In this document: one piece after another, positions 1 through 8,076 of the stretch
How the letters are laid out: each line of letters opens with the position of its first letter
Position numbering within the stretch: the stretch's first letter is position 1
DNA from: Yinghuangia seranimata
GTDB taxonomy: Bacteria > Actinomycetota > Actinomycetes > Streptomycetales > Streptomycetaceae
Direction: 5' to 3'
Assembly (NCBI RefSeq): GCF_029953285.1
Contig: NZ_JASAOI010000069.1
Coordinates: 1-64,000, forward strand
Length of the DNA: 64,000 nucleotides
Translations under genes and position numbers: made by a program
The notes under the pieces: model-generated
Database searches by the model: none
Seen by the model: only the letters and a program-made list of their open reading frames with translations
What the model was told of the DNA's origin: nothing

Positions 1-514
1 GCCGTGGGCCGCGCCGCGCTCAAAACCGGTACTTCCGGTCGGGCCGTTGCTCCCTAGCGCTGCGGGTTTCGGACGTGGAGGCCGTGCGACGCTGACCGCG
101 AGGATCGACGCCAAGGGCCTCGGACAGGTGGGCGTGCTCTTTGAGGGCGTGTTGCGCGGCGCGGCCACAGGCCGCGCCGCGCTCAAAACCGGTACCCGGT
201 GGAGCTTTTGCGCTATCGCACTGCGGGTCTGGGACGTGGAGGCGCTGCGACGCCAACCGCGGGGATCGGCTTCGGCTGCCTGGTGGAATGTCGTACAGGT
301 TCCGCGGCGCGACCAAGGTCGCGCCGCGGAAAAGGCAAAGCGTCCCCCGACGAGCGCTCCACACCGTCGAGGCTGGGGTGCCGGGTTGATCGAGTGGCGC
401 TGCCGCGCCAGAGGCGCGCTCGCTCGTCACGCAACTCTGGGCCGAATACGTCCGGCCGGGCCGGGTCTTGAACGAGTTTTGCGCGGCGCGGCGTTGGCCG
501 CGCCGCGCTAAAAC
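1..514. repeat. Array of four GC-rich palindromic hairpins in imperfect ~160-bp repeats
   Basis: Four palindromes occur at regular spacing. The one at 7-19 is a right arm whose left arm is cut by the window edge. The second has 13-bp arms at 154-166 and 170-182 with an ACA loop. The third has 14-bp arms at 301-314 and 317-330 with an AA loop. The fourth has 12-bp arms at 481-492 and 497-508, extended by flanking TTTT/AAAA. Centres are about 147-180 bp apart. Around the first two the flanks also match: the segment after the hairpin (7-32 against 170-195) and a block at 59-113 against 219-273 are near-identical, so at least two units are diverged tandem copies of about 160 bp. Long overlapping reading frames here exist on both strands, as expected for GC-rich DNA without stops, and none looks like a protein. 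Confidence 0.75.
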
Positions 515-866
515 CCGGAGCTTGACGGGCCCTGGGTGTTTCATGACTGCCGGGCTGAGTGTTCAAGCGTCATCAGGCGCGGGTCCTCGCTCGTCCGACG
601 CTCTCCCGCTGCATCTGCGGCATTGGCATGGTGGGCAGGCTACGGACGACGGAACGACGGTCAGCGGGTCTCGCATCCGCACTACGTTCGTGACCGGGCC
701 TGGTTCGGTACCGGCCACATACGTGCGGATCGTCATACGGCTAGTGCGCGGCCCCTCGACCATATTCGCCTCCCTGGGTAACCGATCTGTCACCCAGCGA
801 ACACCCGCAGGCGTACCGTGGGAACGGTCCAGGATCCAGCAGTTGGACTTGTGGGATAGGTCAACG
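515..866. other. Intergenic stretch upstream of the Scr1-type regulator
   Basis: No convincing gene is seen. The frame of the following regulator is open back to 468, but the first 133 codons show no domain, and the HTH protein begins naturally at the ATG at 867. The stretch has lower GC than its surroundings in places. A promoter for the regulator is expected here but no clear -35/-10 pair stands out. Confidence 0.5.
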
Positions 867-1691
867 ATGCCTGCTCCGAAAGAACTTGATCCGGAAGCGT
901 CGCTCTGGCACCTGTTCGGTGCTTACCTGCGGTTTCTTAGAACTGCGAACGGGGAGACGCAATCTCGACTCGGCAATCGTCTGCATTCAACAGGGTCGTT
1001 CGTTGGACAGATCGAGACAGGCGAACGGACACCCAGTCCCGAGTTCGCTGCGCAACTCGACGCGGCGACCGGGGCTACGAAACTCCTCATCGCAACGGCG
1101 TCTCATGCACGCAAGCTCACGCCGGATCCCAAGGAATGGTTCGAGAGCTTCGCCGAGACGGAGAGGGCTGCGACGCGGATTCGGACGTTTCAACCTCAGG
1201 TGATCCCTGGGCTCCTCCAATGTGAGGAGTACATAAGGGAGTTGCTGAAGCGCGCCCGCGTACCAGCGGCACGGGCCGAAATGTGGGTTGAACGCCGACT
1301 TGCGCGGCGGCGCCTGCTGCTGGCCTCCGAACCACCCGAATACTGGGCCATCGTTGACGAGGCCGCGCTGCTCCGGCTGATGCGGAACCCCGAGGTGGCG
1401 AAGCCTCAGCTCCTCCTCATGCTCGACATGATCGAGCGGGAGAACGTCGTCCTCGAAATGGTCCCGATCGACGTCGGCTTGCACCCATGCATGGATGGCG
1501 CTTTCGTGCTGTTCACCGTCCCCGGCAAGGGAGAATGTACGTACGCCGAGGACATGTCGGAGGGGCGTATGACCACCAACGCTCAGACCGTGGCGGAGGT
1601 TCAGCGTCGATACGATCTGCTCCGGTCCGACACCCTTGCCCCCGCCCGGACGGAACGGCACCTGAGAGACCTCTTGGAGGGCACAGAATGA
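867..1691 (+). CDS. Scr1-type helix-turn-helix regulator (DUF5753)
   Basis: A 274-residue cytoplasmic DNA-binding protein. Roughly residues 15-70 form an XRE-type helix-turn-helix (LRTANGETQSRLGNRL...QIETGERTPSPEFAAQLD) and residues 90-265 the DUF5753 domain typical of Streptomyces Scr1/WhiJ-like regulators, with its usual RTFQPQVIPGLLQ start and ARRRLLL segment. The start is placed at ATG 867 because the HTH region begins right after it and a GATAGG sits upstream; the same frame is open further upstream but without recognisable sequence. The stop overlaps the start of the next gene by ATGA, so the two are translationally coupled. Such proteins normally act with a small DUF397 partner in developmental or antibiotic-linked control; the target here is unknown. 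Confidence 0.9.
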   Translation: MPAPKELDPEASLWHLFGAYLRFLRTANGETQSRLGNRLHSTGSFVGQIETGERTPSPEFAAQLDAATGATKLLIATASHARKLTPDPKEWFESFAETERAATRIRTFQPQVIPGLLQCEEYIRELLKRARVPAARAEMWVERRLARRRLLLASEPPEYWAIVDEAALLRLMRNPEVAKPQLLLMLDMIERENVVLEMVPIDVGLHPCMDGAFVLFTVPGKGECTYAEDMSEGRMTTNAQTVAEVQRRYDLLRSDTLAPARTERHLRDLLEGTE

Positions 1692-1882
1692 CGCCTGCAC
1701 GTTCCAGGTTCACGTGGCGGAAATCGTCTTACAGCGGGCAACAGGGGGGCGACTGCGTAGAGGTTTGCGACGGCATCCCAGGAGTCGTCCCTGTGCGTGA
1801 CAGCAAGGAACCGGCGCGCGGGCACCTGATGGTCTCGGCGTCGTCGTGGACTTCACTGGCTCGGGCGCTCAAGGCGAGCTGA
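1688..1882 (+). CDS. DUF397 small partner protein
   Basis: A 64-residue protein of the DUF397 family, recognised by the FTWRKSSYSGQQGGDCVEV opening and the later VRDSKEP and SSWTSLARALK segments. Its ATG overlaps the stop of the preceding Scr1-type regulator (ATGA), giving tight coupling. DUF397 proteins commonly occur in abundance beside Scr1/WhiJ-type HTH genes and are thought to modulate them; no enzymatic activity is expected. The length is normal for the family. A strong hairpin terminator follows 56 bases after the stop, closing a two-gene operon. Confidence 0.92.
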   Translation: MTPARSRFTWRKSSYSGQQGGDCVEVCDGIPGVVPVRDSKEPARGHLMVSASSWTSLARALKAS

Positions 1883-1937
1883 CGCACGCTGCGAAGGTCG
1901 CGGCGTCTGTATGGAGCGTCCGCCCTTGTTGGAAATG

Positions 1938-1979
1938 CCGAAGGGGTCCGGACGCTTTGTGGCGTCCGGACCCCTTCGG
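1938..1979 (+). terminator. Strong hairpin terminator after the Scr1/DUF397 pair
   Basis: Perfect 18-bp stem (1938-1955 with 1962-1979), six-base loop TTTGTG, no T-tract. It sits between the + strand DUF397 gene and the 3' end of a - strand gene, so it may serve both. Confidence 0.8.
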
Positions 1980-2032
1980 TGGGTCTGCGTCGGTACAGGG
2001 TGGCCGGGCTGGGCGTCGGCCGTTCGTCGGGG

Positions 2033-2179
2033 TCATGCGGCGGGGTGGGTGGTGCGGGCCTCGCGGCGGGCGCGGCGGGCGGCGCGGCGGGTGCGGAGGG
2101 CGGTGGAGACGACGCGCTCGTGGGCGGCGACCTCGCGCATCTCGTGGGACCGGGTCTGGAAGAGCTGGTACTCGATCAC
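2033..2179 (-). CDS. Small basic actinobacterial protein (48 aa)
   Basis: A 48-residue protein starting at GTG (VIEYQLFQTRSHEMREVAAHERVV) with an excellent AAGGAG ribosome site five bases upstream, which fixes the start; an in-frame ATG further upstream would add 47 residues without sense. The C-terminal half is an arginine/alanine-rich helix ending THPAA. Similar short proteins beginning with an acidic YEL-type motif and continuing with a basic helix are common in Streptomyces, but I know of no function. No membrane segment or signal is seen. It is single, with a shared hairpin terminator downstream at 1938-1979. Confidence 0.75.
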   Translation of the reverse strand: MIEYQLFQTRSHEMREVAAHERVVSTALRTRRAARRARREARTTHPAA

Positions 2180-2403
2180 GGTGACTCCTTGAAGTCCGTT
2201 CCCTCGGCGGGCTTTCCGCTCCGGGTTCCCGGTGTCTCTCCGGGCATGACTCAAGATTCGTCTCCCAGTGGGGTACCGGGCATCGGACGGATGCCCGATC
2301 TTGGAGGGCGGATTCGCCATGGCTCGGGCTGAGGTGGCTCAGGGGGCGTCTAAGGTGCTGATGATGCGGTCTAAGGCACCCCCGAAGCCGGCTAAGCCGC
2401 AGG

Positions 2404-2838
2404 TCAGGGTGTGTCGAGCTGCTTCACGAAGTGGAACGCGGTGATGTCCAGGCGTTCGCGGAGGTAGAAGCGGTGGGCCGCGGTGCGGGCGGTGCCGGAG
2501 TCCAGGGTGAGTTCGCGGCAGCCTCGTTCGCGGGCGTGGTTTTCGAGGTGGGCCAAGAGGGCGCCGCCTACTCCCGTCGAGCGGGCGGATTCGGCGGTGA
2601 CCAGGTCGTCCACGTGGAGGGCGCGCAGCGAGACGGTGTTCACCTGGACGCGCCAGCCGGCCGCGCCGACGCAGCGGCCGTTGTCGTCGAACACGGCGGT
2701 GAAGCGCAGGCCTTGGCGGTAGCCCTCGTCGTAGACCTGCGCGAAGAGGTCCGCGGTCAGGTGGGGGCGCAGTTCGCGGAGTACGGGCAGGACGTCGGCG
2801 ATGCGCGGGTCGGCAGGCTCGAGGTCGACGATCTTCAT
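2404..2838 (-). CDS. GNAT-family N-acetyltransferase
   Basis: A 144-residue protein of the GNAT fold. The acetyl-CoA binding region is visible as SARSTGVGGALLAHLENHARERGC (about residues 84-107, R-x-x-G-x-G/A type), preceded by the beta-strand LRALHVDDLVT and followed by a C-terminal FYLRERLDITAFHFVK. The start is set at MKIVDLEP because upstream residues are low-complexity. The substrate cannot be told. It lies 94 bp downstream of the DoxX-like gene on the same strand and could be co-transcribed with it. Confidence 0.85.
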   Translation of the reverse strand: MKIVDLEPADPRIADVLPVLRELRPHLTADLFAQVYDEGYRQGLRFTAVFDDNGRCVGAAGWRVQVNTVSLRALHVDDLVTAESARSTGVGGALLAHLENHARERGCRELTLDSGTARTAAHRFYLRERLDITAFHFVKQLDTP

Positions 2839-2932
2839 GGTGGGAACGATAGGGACGGTGCGGCGGGCGTTTACCGTCGGGGCGACGGCGGCAGTGCCGC
2901 CGCCCGTGGGCGGCGGCACTGGGGTTTCCGGG

Positions 2933-3280
2933 TCAGGCGGTGAAGCCGAGGGCCAGGGTGGCGACGACCGGGGCCAGGTACAGGACCGGGAAGGCGACCG
3001 TGTTGTAGGAGCGGGCGCGCAGGACGGTGACGACGGCGCCCAGGAAGTACAGGATCAGGCAGACCGCCGCGGCGATGCCGATGGCGGGGACCGCAAGGCC
3101 GACCAGGAGGCCGACGGCTCCTGCGGACTTGGCCAGGCCGAGCAGGGTCCACGCGGAGCGCGGCACGCCGTACTGGATGAGCGGCGCGGTCACGAAGTCG
3201 GCCCGGCGCAGCAGCGAGAATCCGGAGAATCCGACCCAAAGCGCACTGACGACGGCAACGACGGTGTAGGCGACGGACAT
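2933..3280 (-). CDS. DoxX-like integral membrane protein
   Basis: A 115-residue protein with four predicted membrane helices (about residues 5-25, 45-63, 68-90, 97-114), the pattern of small DoxX/DoxD-like proteins. The start ATG has an AAGGAG site six bases upstream, while the open frame extends further without coding character. DoxX-type proteins are found with redox and thiol-stress genes, but their biochemical role in actinomycetes is unclear. There is no lipobox or signal cleavage site. The acetyltransferase gene follows downstream on the same strand. Confidence 0.8.
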   Translation of the reverse strand: MSVAYTVVAVVSALWVGFSGFSLLRRADFVTAPLIQYGVPRSAWTLLGLAKSAGAVGLLVGLAVPAIGIAAAVCLILYFLGAVVTVLRARSYNTVAFPVLYLAPVVATLALGFTA

Positions 3281-3427
3281 GGCGGACTCCTTGGATCGAC
3301 GCGGCGGATGCGCTTGCGGCGCGGTGACCCGGCTCGCTTGCGGACCCGGACATCGCACTGACGGAGCACGTCCGCGATGTGTGACAGCCGATCGCCGTCG
3401 ACGTCGAAACCGGCGGAGACCGGCCGG

Positions 3428-4183
3428 CTACGGAGTCACGGTGATCGCGGGTGCCGTCGGGACGGACGGGGGTGTCGGAACGGTGGTCGGACCGGCCGGG
3501 GCGGTGGTCGGCACGGGGGTCGGGGCGCCTGGCATCACGGTCGGGATGCTCGTCGGGGGAACGGGATGGCCCGGGACCGTCGGCGGGGTTGTCGGAGCCG
3601 CCGTGGTAAGGGGAAGGCACGGGGGCGGGTTGCCCGGGAGGCTCGGCGTCACGGTCGGGACGGCCGGTGGTGCGGTCGGCGCGGTCGGCGCCGCCGGCAC
3701 TGCGGTCGGCACTCCGGGGGGCGGGGTAGGCCCGCCCGGCGCCATGGTCGGCACGCCGGGGGCCGCGGTCGGGGCGCCCAGGTGGCTCGGGATCGCGGTC
3801 GGCACCCCCGGAGGCGGCGGCCCGGCCGGACGACCGGGCGTGGGCGACACCGACGGCACAGTCGGAGCGCCCGACGGGACCGCGACGACGCACGGCGGAA
3901 CCGTCGGTACCCCCGCAGCCGAGACGGTCGGGACCGGGTTGGTGGCCGTGGCGGTGGAGGCGGATTTGTCCGGGGACTGCTGGAAGGCCACGGCGGCGCC
4001 CGCGGCGATGAGGACGGCGGCGGCGGCCGAGGCCGTCGTGATGACCGTGCGGCGGCGCCGGGTTCGGCGGGCGATGGCCGCTGCGTCGATGACCGGGGGG
4101 TGTGCGCTGTCCGCGAACTCGTCCATGGCGTGCACCAGTGCCTTTCCGAGGAAGTCGTCGTCGGGAGGGAGTGCAGTCATCAC
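3428..4183 (-). CDS. Membrane-anchored Pro/Thr-rich protein, putative anti-sigma partner
   Basis: About 251 residues. Residues 1-45 are cytoplasmic and basic (ARRTRRRRTVITT), followed by one transmembrane helix (about 47-68, ASAAAAVLIAAGAAVAF) and then roughly 180 residues made almost only of P, T, V, A and G with repeated PTxxP/APTxxP units, predicted extracellular and disordered. The start (GTG 4183 or ATG 4180) overlaps the stop of the upstream sigma-factor gene, so it is translationally coupled. That position suggests it acts on the sigma factor, but no ZAS zinc motif (HxxxCxxC) of classical anti-sigma factors is present. Function is inference from context. Confidence 0.7.
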   Translation of the reverse strand: MMTALPPDDDFLGKALVHAMDEFADSAHPPVIDAAAIARRTRRRRTVITTASAAAAVLIAAGAAVAFQQSPDKSASTATATNPVPTVSAAGVPTVPPCVVAVPSGAPTVPSVSPTPGRPAGPPPPGVPTAIPSHLGAPTAAPGVPTMAPGGPTPPPGVPTAVPAAPTAPTAPPAVPTVTPSLPGNPPPCLPLTTAAPTTPPTVPGHPVPPTSIPTVMPGAPTPVPTTAPAGPTTVPTPPSVPTAPAITVTP

Positions 4184-4716
4184 GCACCTTCGAGGTGGGG
4201 CAGCGGGGTGAGGGCGGCGGCGTTGGCGCGCAACTTCGCGAGGGCACGCGAGAGTTGCGAGCGCACGGACCCGGGCGTGATGCCGAGGGTCGCGGCGATG
4301 CCCTGGTCGTCCATGTCGTGCAGGTAGTGGAGGACGACGACCGTGCGCATGCCCACGGGCAGCGCCTGGAGCGCGCGGATGAGCTCGTCGCGCTGTTCCA
4401 GTTGCCGGTAGGCGTCGTGCGGGTCGGTGCGGTCGGGAACGACGGGCAGTTCCTCTCCGCGTCGCCTGAGCCGACGCCGCCGGTCGTTGGCCAGGTTGAC
4501 CACGATCGTGCGTACGTAGGCCTCGGGCGAGTCCGCCGCGGTGACCCGTTTCCAGTTGCGGCAGGCGCGTTCGAGGGCCTCCTGGAGCAGGTCCTCGGCG
4601 GTCTCGCGGTTGCCGGTCAGGACGTACGCGGTGCGGAACAGCGCGGCCGAGCGCGCCGTCACGAACTCGACGAAGTCGATCTCGTCCGGGCCCGGACTGC
4701 CCCTGCGCAGCCTCAC
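4180..4716 (-). CDS. SigE-family ECF RNA polymerase sigma factor
   Basis: A 178-residue ECF sigma factor. Region 2 is seen as FVEFVTARSAALFRTAYVL...AEDLLQEALERA followed by PEAYVRTIVVNLANDRRRR, and region 4 as LPVGMRTVVVLHYLHDMDDQGIAATLGITPGSVRSQLSRALAKLR. The FVxxR...LTGN opening and GSVRSQLSRAL are typical of the actinobacterial SigE-like (sigma-70 SigE family) group. It is shorter than housekeeping sigma factors, lacking regions 1 and 3. GTG is the likely start. The following gene overlaps its stop and encodes a membrane protein with a Pro/Thr-rich outer part, probably its regulator. The target promoters are unknown. Confidence 0.93.
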   Translation of the reverse strand: MRLRRGSPGPDEIDFVEFVTARSAALFRTAYVLTGNRETAEDLLQEALERACRNWKRVTAADSPEAYVRTIVVNLANDRRRRLRRRGEELPVVPDRTDPHDAYRQLEQRDELIRALQALPVGMRTVVVLHYLHDMDDQGIAATLGITPGSVRSQLSRALAKLRANAAALTPLPHLEGA

Positions 4717-4903
4717 CGGCCGCCTGTCGACGTGTCCACGCGTTCCTCCTCGGGTGCGATCACTGCACCCCTCCTCGACGACCGCCCCGCGACGGTTGCT
4801 GCACAGCGCGCGCCCGTGTGACCCGGATCACCGTCGGGGAATGCGAGCGAGGGCGCTCCCGACGGATCGGGGGCGCCCTCGTTGCAGGGGTGGAGCGACG
4901 TCG

Positions 4904-5959
4904 TCAGATGGTCGCGGCGTCGATCACGAAGCGGTACCGCACGTCGCCGGCCAGGACGCGGTCGTAGGCCTCGTTGATCCGGTCGGCGTCGATCAGTTCG
5001 ATGTCCGCGCCCAGGCCGTGCTCGGCGCAGAAGTCGAGCATCTCCTGGGTCTCGGCGATGCCGCCGATCATCGAGCCGGCGAGCGTCTTGTTGCCGTCGA
5101 TCAGCGAGAACAGGTGCACCGGCAGCGGGTCGGCCGGGGCGCCGACGTTCACGAACACGCCGCCGGTCTTGACCAGGCCGAGAATCGCGTTCAGGTCGAA
5201 GTTCGCCGAGACGGTGCTGACGATCAGGTCGAACGAGCCGGCCAGCTCCTCGAAGGTCGCCGGGTCGGACGTGGCGTAGAAGGCCTCCGCGCCGAGGCGG
5301 AGCCCGTCCTCCTGCTTGCGAAGGCTCTGGCTGAGCACGGTGACCTCGGCACCGAGGGCGGCGGCGATCTTGACACCCATGTGGCCGAGCCCGCCGAGGC
5401 CGACGACGGCGACCTTCTTGCCCGGGCCCGCGCCCCAGCGCTTGAGCGGCGAGTAGAGGGTGATGCCGGCGCACAGCAGCGGCGCGGCGACGTCGAGCGC
5501 GACGCCCTCGGGGATCTTCAGCGCGAAGTTCTCGGTGACGACGATGTGCGTGCTGTAACCGCCGTACATGTGGTCGCCGTTGGGGTCGACGGGGTAGGTG
5601 GCGGTGGCACCGGTGAGGCAGAACTGCTCCATACCGGCCTTGCAGTTGTCGCACTCGCCGCAGGAGTCGACGAAACAGCCGACGCCTACGCGGTCGCCCA
5701 CCTTGTGCTTGGTGACCTGGTCTCCGACGGCGGTGACGACGCCCGCGATCTCGTGTCCGGGCACCATCGGGAAGAGCGACTCGCCCCACTCCTCCTTCAC
5801 CTGGTGGATGTCGGAGTGGCAGATGCCCGAGTACTTGATCTCTATGAGGACGTCGTGCGGACCGACCGGCCGACGCGCGATCGTGGTGCGTTCCAGCGGC
5901 GCCTTGGCGGCGGGGGCGGCGTACGCGGCGACGGCGGTCAGATCGGTGGTGTTGCTCAT
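4904..5959 (-). CDS. Zinc-dependent NADP alcohol dehydrogenase (YahK/CAD type)
   Basis: A 351-residue medium-chain dehydrogenase. The catalytic zinc motif [12 protein letters not shown] and CHSDIH, the structural zinc cysteine cluster [15 protein letters not shown], and the Rossmann [20 protein letters not shown] are all present; the latter with LSQS following points to NADPH-dependent aldehyde reductase/cinnamyl alcohol dehydrogenase-like enzymes (YahK, AdhC, Cad). It interconverts alcohols and aldehydes in the cytoplasm; the physiological substrate is not evident. Length is normal. It stands alone, 187 bp from the sigma factor gene and 93 bp from the DUF4395 gene, with no sign of a shared transcript. 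Confidence 0.93.
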   Translation of the reverse strand: MSNTTDLTAVAAYAAPAAKAPLERTTIARRPVGPHDVLIEIKYSGICHSDIHQVKEEWGESLFPMVPGHEIAGVVTAVGDQVTKHKVGDRVGVGCFVDSCGECDNCKAGMEQFCLTGATATYPVDPNGDHMYGGYSTHIVVTENFALKIPEGVALDVAAPLLCAGITLYSPLKRWGAGPGKKVAVVGLGGLGHMGVKIAAALGAEVTVLSQSLRKQEDGLRLGAEAFYATSDPATFEELAGSFDLIVSTVSANFDLNAILGLVKTGGVFVNVGAPADPLPVHLFSLIDGNKTLAGSMIGGIAETQEMLDFCAEHGLGADIELIDADRINEAYDRVLAGDVRYRFVIDAATI

Positions 5960-6052
5960 GGTGTCGATCGCTCCGGAGGCATGCGAGACATAGGGGGCCG
6001 TATAAGGCCAACTCCCTGTGCGCTCAGAAATTCCGCCCCTCGGACGACGCGG

Positions 6053-6469
6053 TCAGTCCCTGGCGGGGGCCAGGCGCCGGTAGCGCAGGTACATCTCGCA
6101 GCCCAGGCACAGCCCGAAGGCGGCGTTCAGGAACGCCGCGAACAGGGCGAACGCGGTGGCGGTGACGCCGAGCGCGGTGGCGCCGGCGAGGTAGCCGGCG
6201 GTGCCGACGACAGCGAAGCCGAGGCCGACGCCCTGGGCGAACCGCACCGGGCGCGGGTCCTCGCGCTCGGTGGGCGGGGCGAGGCGCGGCGCGACGAGGT
6301 GCCGGTAGAGCAGCCCGTACGGTGCCCGCCCGGGCCCGGCGAAGACGCCGATCGCGAACACGAGCGCCTGTGCCGCGAGCAGCCATCCGCTCCCGGTGAC
6401 GAGCACGATCGCGAGGACGAGCGAGGTGAGGGCGGCCGCGAAGCGCGGCCCGCGCGGGTCGAGACCCAT
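6053..6469 (-). CDS. DUF4395 integral membrane protein
   Basis: A 138-residue membrane protein with four predicted helices (about residues 9-25, 28-45, 78-97, 100-122). The opening MGLDPRGPRFAAALTSLVLA, the GPYGLLYRHLVAPRL-type segment and the CLGCEMYL motif near the end identify DUF4395. The CLGC pair could be redox-active. DUF4395 genes regularly sit beside membrane thioredoxins, and here the thioredoxin-like gene is 17 bp upstream on the same strand, so a joint role in thiol chemistry at the membrane is likely. The start was chosen at MGLDPRG because the longer frame has no family similarity. Confidence 0.88.
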   Translation of the reverse strand: MGLDPRGPRFAAALTSLVLAIVLVTGSGWLLAAQALVFAIGVFAGPGRAPYGLLYRHLVAPRLAPPTEREDPRPVRFAQGVGLGFAVVGTAGYLAGATALGVTATAFALFAAFLNAAFGLCLGCEMYLRYRRLAPARD

Positions 6470-6486
6470 GTGACGGCTCCTGCGGG

Positions 6487-6921
6487 TCAGGCGGGCGATA
6501 CGGCCAGCGCCACGGCGGCGAGGGCGTCCTGGCGGCGCGGTACGCCGGTGGCGCGCCGCACGATGTGTCCGCGCGCGTCCAGCACGAGCACGGTCGGGGT
6601 GCGGCTGATGTCGAGCCGCCGGACCAGGTCGAGGTGCTTCTCGGCGTCGACCTCGGCGTGCACGACGCCGTCGAGTTCGCCGGCGATCTGTCCCAGCAGG
6701 AGGCGGGTCGTGCGGCACGGGCTGCAGAAGGCGGTGGAGAACTGCACGAAGGTGGCCCTGGTGCCGAGCGTCACACCGATCTCGGCCGGGTCCAGCGCGG
6801 GTGCCGCGGCTTCGGTGCGCTCCGCCACGTCCCGCATCCTTCCGTCGTTCCGGCGCCGCCACAGGCCCACCGCGGTCGCGGCGGCGAGCACCACGGCGAC
6901 GACGATGATTCCTGCGGACAT
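6487..6921 (-). CDS. Membrane-anchored thioredoxin-family protein
   Basis: A 144-residue protein with an N-terminal membrane helix (residues 3-20) followed by a thioredoxin fold. The active site is FCSPCR (C-S-P-C), with the cis-proline region SRTPTVLVLD downstream. The fold spans about residues 48-140. Orientation of the helix (short N-terminus, WRRRN after it) suggests the thioredoxin domain is on the cytoplasmic side, though this is uncertain. It is transcribed ahead of the DUF4395 gene, a usual pairing. It probably reduces or transfers disulfides for a membrane partner, possibly through the CLGC motif of DUF4395. Confidence 0.88.
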   Translation of the reverse strand: MSAGIIVVAVVLAAATAVGLWRRRNDGRMRDVAERTEAAAPALDPAEIGVTLGTRATFVQFSTAFCSPCRTTRLLLGQIAGELDGVVHAEVDAEKHLDLVRRLDISRTPTVLVLDARGHIVRRATGVPRRQDALAAVALAVSPA

Positions 6922-6935
6922 GCGGCGCTCAACAC

Positions 6936-6985
6936 GTGAAGGCGCCGGAGTTATTCCCGATCGCCGGATTCCCCGGCGCCTTCAC
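6936..6985 (-). terminator. Hairpin between SMR and thioredoxin genes
   Basis: A 13-bp perfect stem (6936-6948 with 6973-6985) and a 24-base loop lie just after the stop of the SMR gene. It probably ends the azoreductase/SMR transcript; the long loop and lack of a T-run make it a weaker terminator. Confidence 0.5.
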
Positions 6986-6999
6986 GGCCGGCAGGCCCC

Positions 7000-7320
7000 T
7001 CACCCGGTGGTCGTGAGCCGGGCCACGGTCAGGCCCGCGACGAGCAGCACGAGGGCGGTGACGCGCCCGAGGTTGAGGGCGTCGTGCTGGACGACGACGC
7101 CGAGCACGATCGCGCCGATGGTCCCTATGCCGGTGAAGACCGCGTAGGACGTCCCGGTCGGCAGGTCCTTCATGGCGCGCGACAGCAGGTAGACGGCGCT
7201 GACCATGAGCACGAAGCACAGCGCGGTCTGGGGAAGCTTGGTGAAGCCCTCGGTCGGTTTGATGCTCTGCGACCAGGCGACCTCGACGACGCCGGCGAGC
7301 AGCAGCCAGACCCACGGCAT
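7000..7320 (-). CDS. Small multidrug resistance (SMR) transporter, Gdx/SugE-like
   Basis: A 106-residue protein with four membrane helices, the standard SMR size. The conserved membrane-embedded glutamate lies in GVVEVAWSQSIK (helix 1) and the signature PTGTSYAVFTGIGTIGAIVLGV covers helix 3. The EVAW-x-x-x-K form with the following T/F-rich loop fits the guanidinium exporter/SugE branch better than EmrE. It starts one base after the stop of the azoreductase gene, so the two form an operon under the divergent TetR regulator. Together they suggest a response to a quinone- or cation-type toxic compound. Confidence 0.9.
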   Translation of the reverse strand: MPWVWLLLAGVVEVAWSQSIKPTEGFTKLPQTALCFVLMVSAVYLLSRAMKDLPTGTSYAVFTGIGTIGAIVLGVVVQHDALNLGRVTALVLLVAGLTVARLTTTG

Positions 7321-7321
7321 G

Positions 7322-7990
7322 TCAGCTCTCCCTCGGGATCGCGAACCCGGCCAGCTTCGCGGCGAGCTCCTCGGTGTCGCGGACGGCCTGCGCGGCGGAC
7401 GCGCGGTGCTGCTCGACGCGCTCGGCGAGGCCCGGGTCGACCAGGGCGTTGACCAGCTCGGCGCTGATGACCGTCCCGTCCTCGACCGCGTAGTGCCCGG
7501 CGAAGAAGTCGAGCAGGTAGCGGCCCTGGTGGTCGTACGGCTCGCGCGGCATGCCGGGCCCGTAGGCGCCGCCGCGCGCCGAGACGACGACGAACTTCCG
7601 TGGCGCGAGCACCATCTTGGGGAAGGTGACCTGGTCGATCCACGCCTTGAGCGCGGCCGGGACGCCGAAGTTGTACATCGGCGCGCCGATCAGCACGACG
7701 TCGGCGGCGACCAGTTCGGCGAGCAGCGGTTCGACGACCGCCCAGGCCTCGCGCTCCTCGTCGGTGCGGACCGCGTCGGCGTACCGGGCGATGTCGGTGA
7801 TGCCTTCGCGGAGCAGCGTGTCGCAGATCCGCGTCCAGCCCTCGCGGATGGCGGGCGGTGTGTCGGCGGCCAGGTCGCGGTACGTGACGCCGCCGCCGGA
7901 CGCCCGCCAGCGGTCGGCGAAGGCCGCGCCGAGCCGCCGGGAGAACGAGTCGGTGCGGGCGCTGCTGTCGAGGTGCAGGAGCTGGGACAC
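7322..7990 (-). CDS. azoR: FMN-dependent NADH azoreductase
   Basis: A 222-residue flavodoxin-fold protein of the AzoR/acyl-carrier phosphodiesterase-like family. The FMN-binding opening LLHLDSSARTDSFSRRL, the middle motif LIGAPMYNFGVPAALKAWIDQ and the later SARGGAYG are characteristic. It reduces azo compounds and quinones with NADH in the cytoplasm and is generally a detoxification enzyme. It is the first gene of an operon with the SMR transporter and is divergent from a tetR gene with two palindromic operators between them, the usual arrangement for quinone-sensing control. Confidence 0.93.
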   Translation of the reverse strand: MSQLLHLDSSARTDSFSRRLGAAFADRWRASGGGVTYRDLAADTPPAIREGWTRICDTLLREGITDIARYADAVRTDEEREAWAVVEPLLAELVAADVVLIGAPMYNFGVPAALKAWIDQVTFPKMVLAPRKFVVVSARGGAYGPGMPREPYDHQGRYLLDFFAGHYAVEDGTVISAELVNALVDPGLAERVEQHRASAAQAVRDTEELAAKLAGFAIPRES

Positions 7991-8032
7991 GGCGGGACTC
8001 CCTGGTCAGAGGCGTGCGAAGGACGAGCAGCT

Positions 8033-8053
8033 AAGTGGACAGACTGTCCGCTT
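8033..8053. promoter_or_regulatory. Probable TetR operator 1 (azoR-proximal)
   Basis: Inverted repeat with arms AAGTGGAC (8033-8040) and GTCCGCTT (8046-8053), five-base spacer, one mismatch. It has the same arms and spacing as the second site 44 bp away, between divergent azoR and tetR. Confidence 0.8.
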
Positions 8054-8076
8054 GCCGACGTCCCGAACCCTACGCA

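Noticed and set aside
20-566. Several long overlapping open frames on both strands at the left edge
   Set aside because: They overlap the hairpin array, disagree with each other and have arginine-rich composition typical of shadow frames in GC-rich DNA.
2431-4327. Long + strand open frames opposite the GNAT, DoxX and sigma genes
   Set aside because: They are out-of-frame mirrors of the - strand genes, Gly/Arg/Val repetitive, with no motif.
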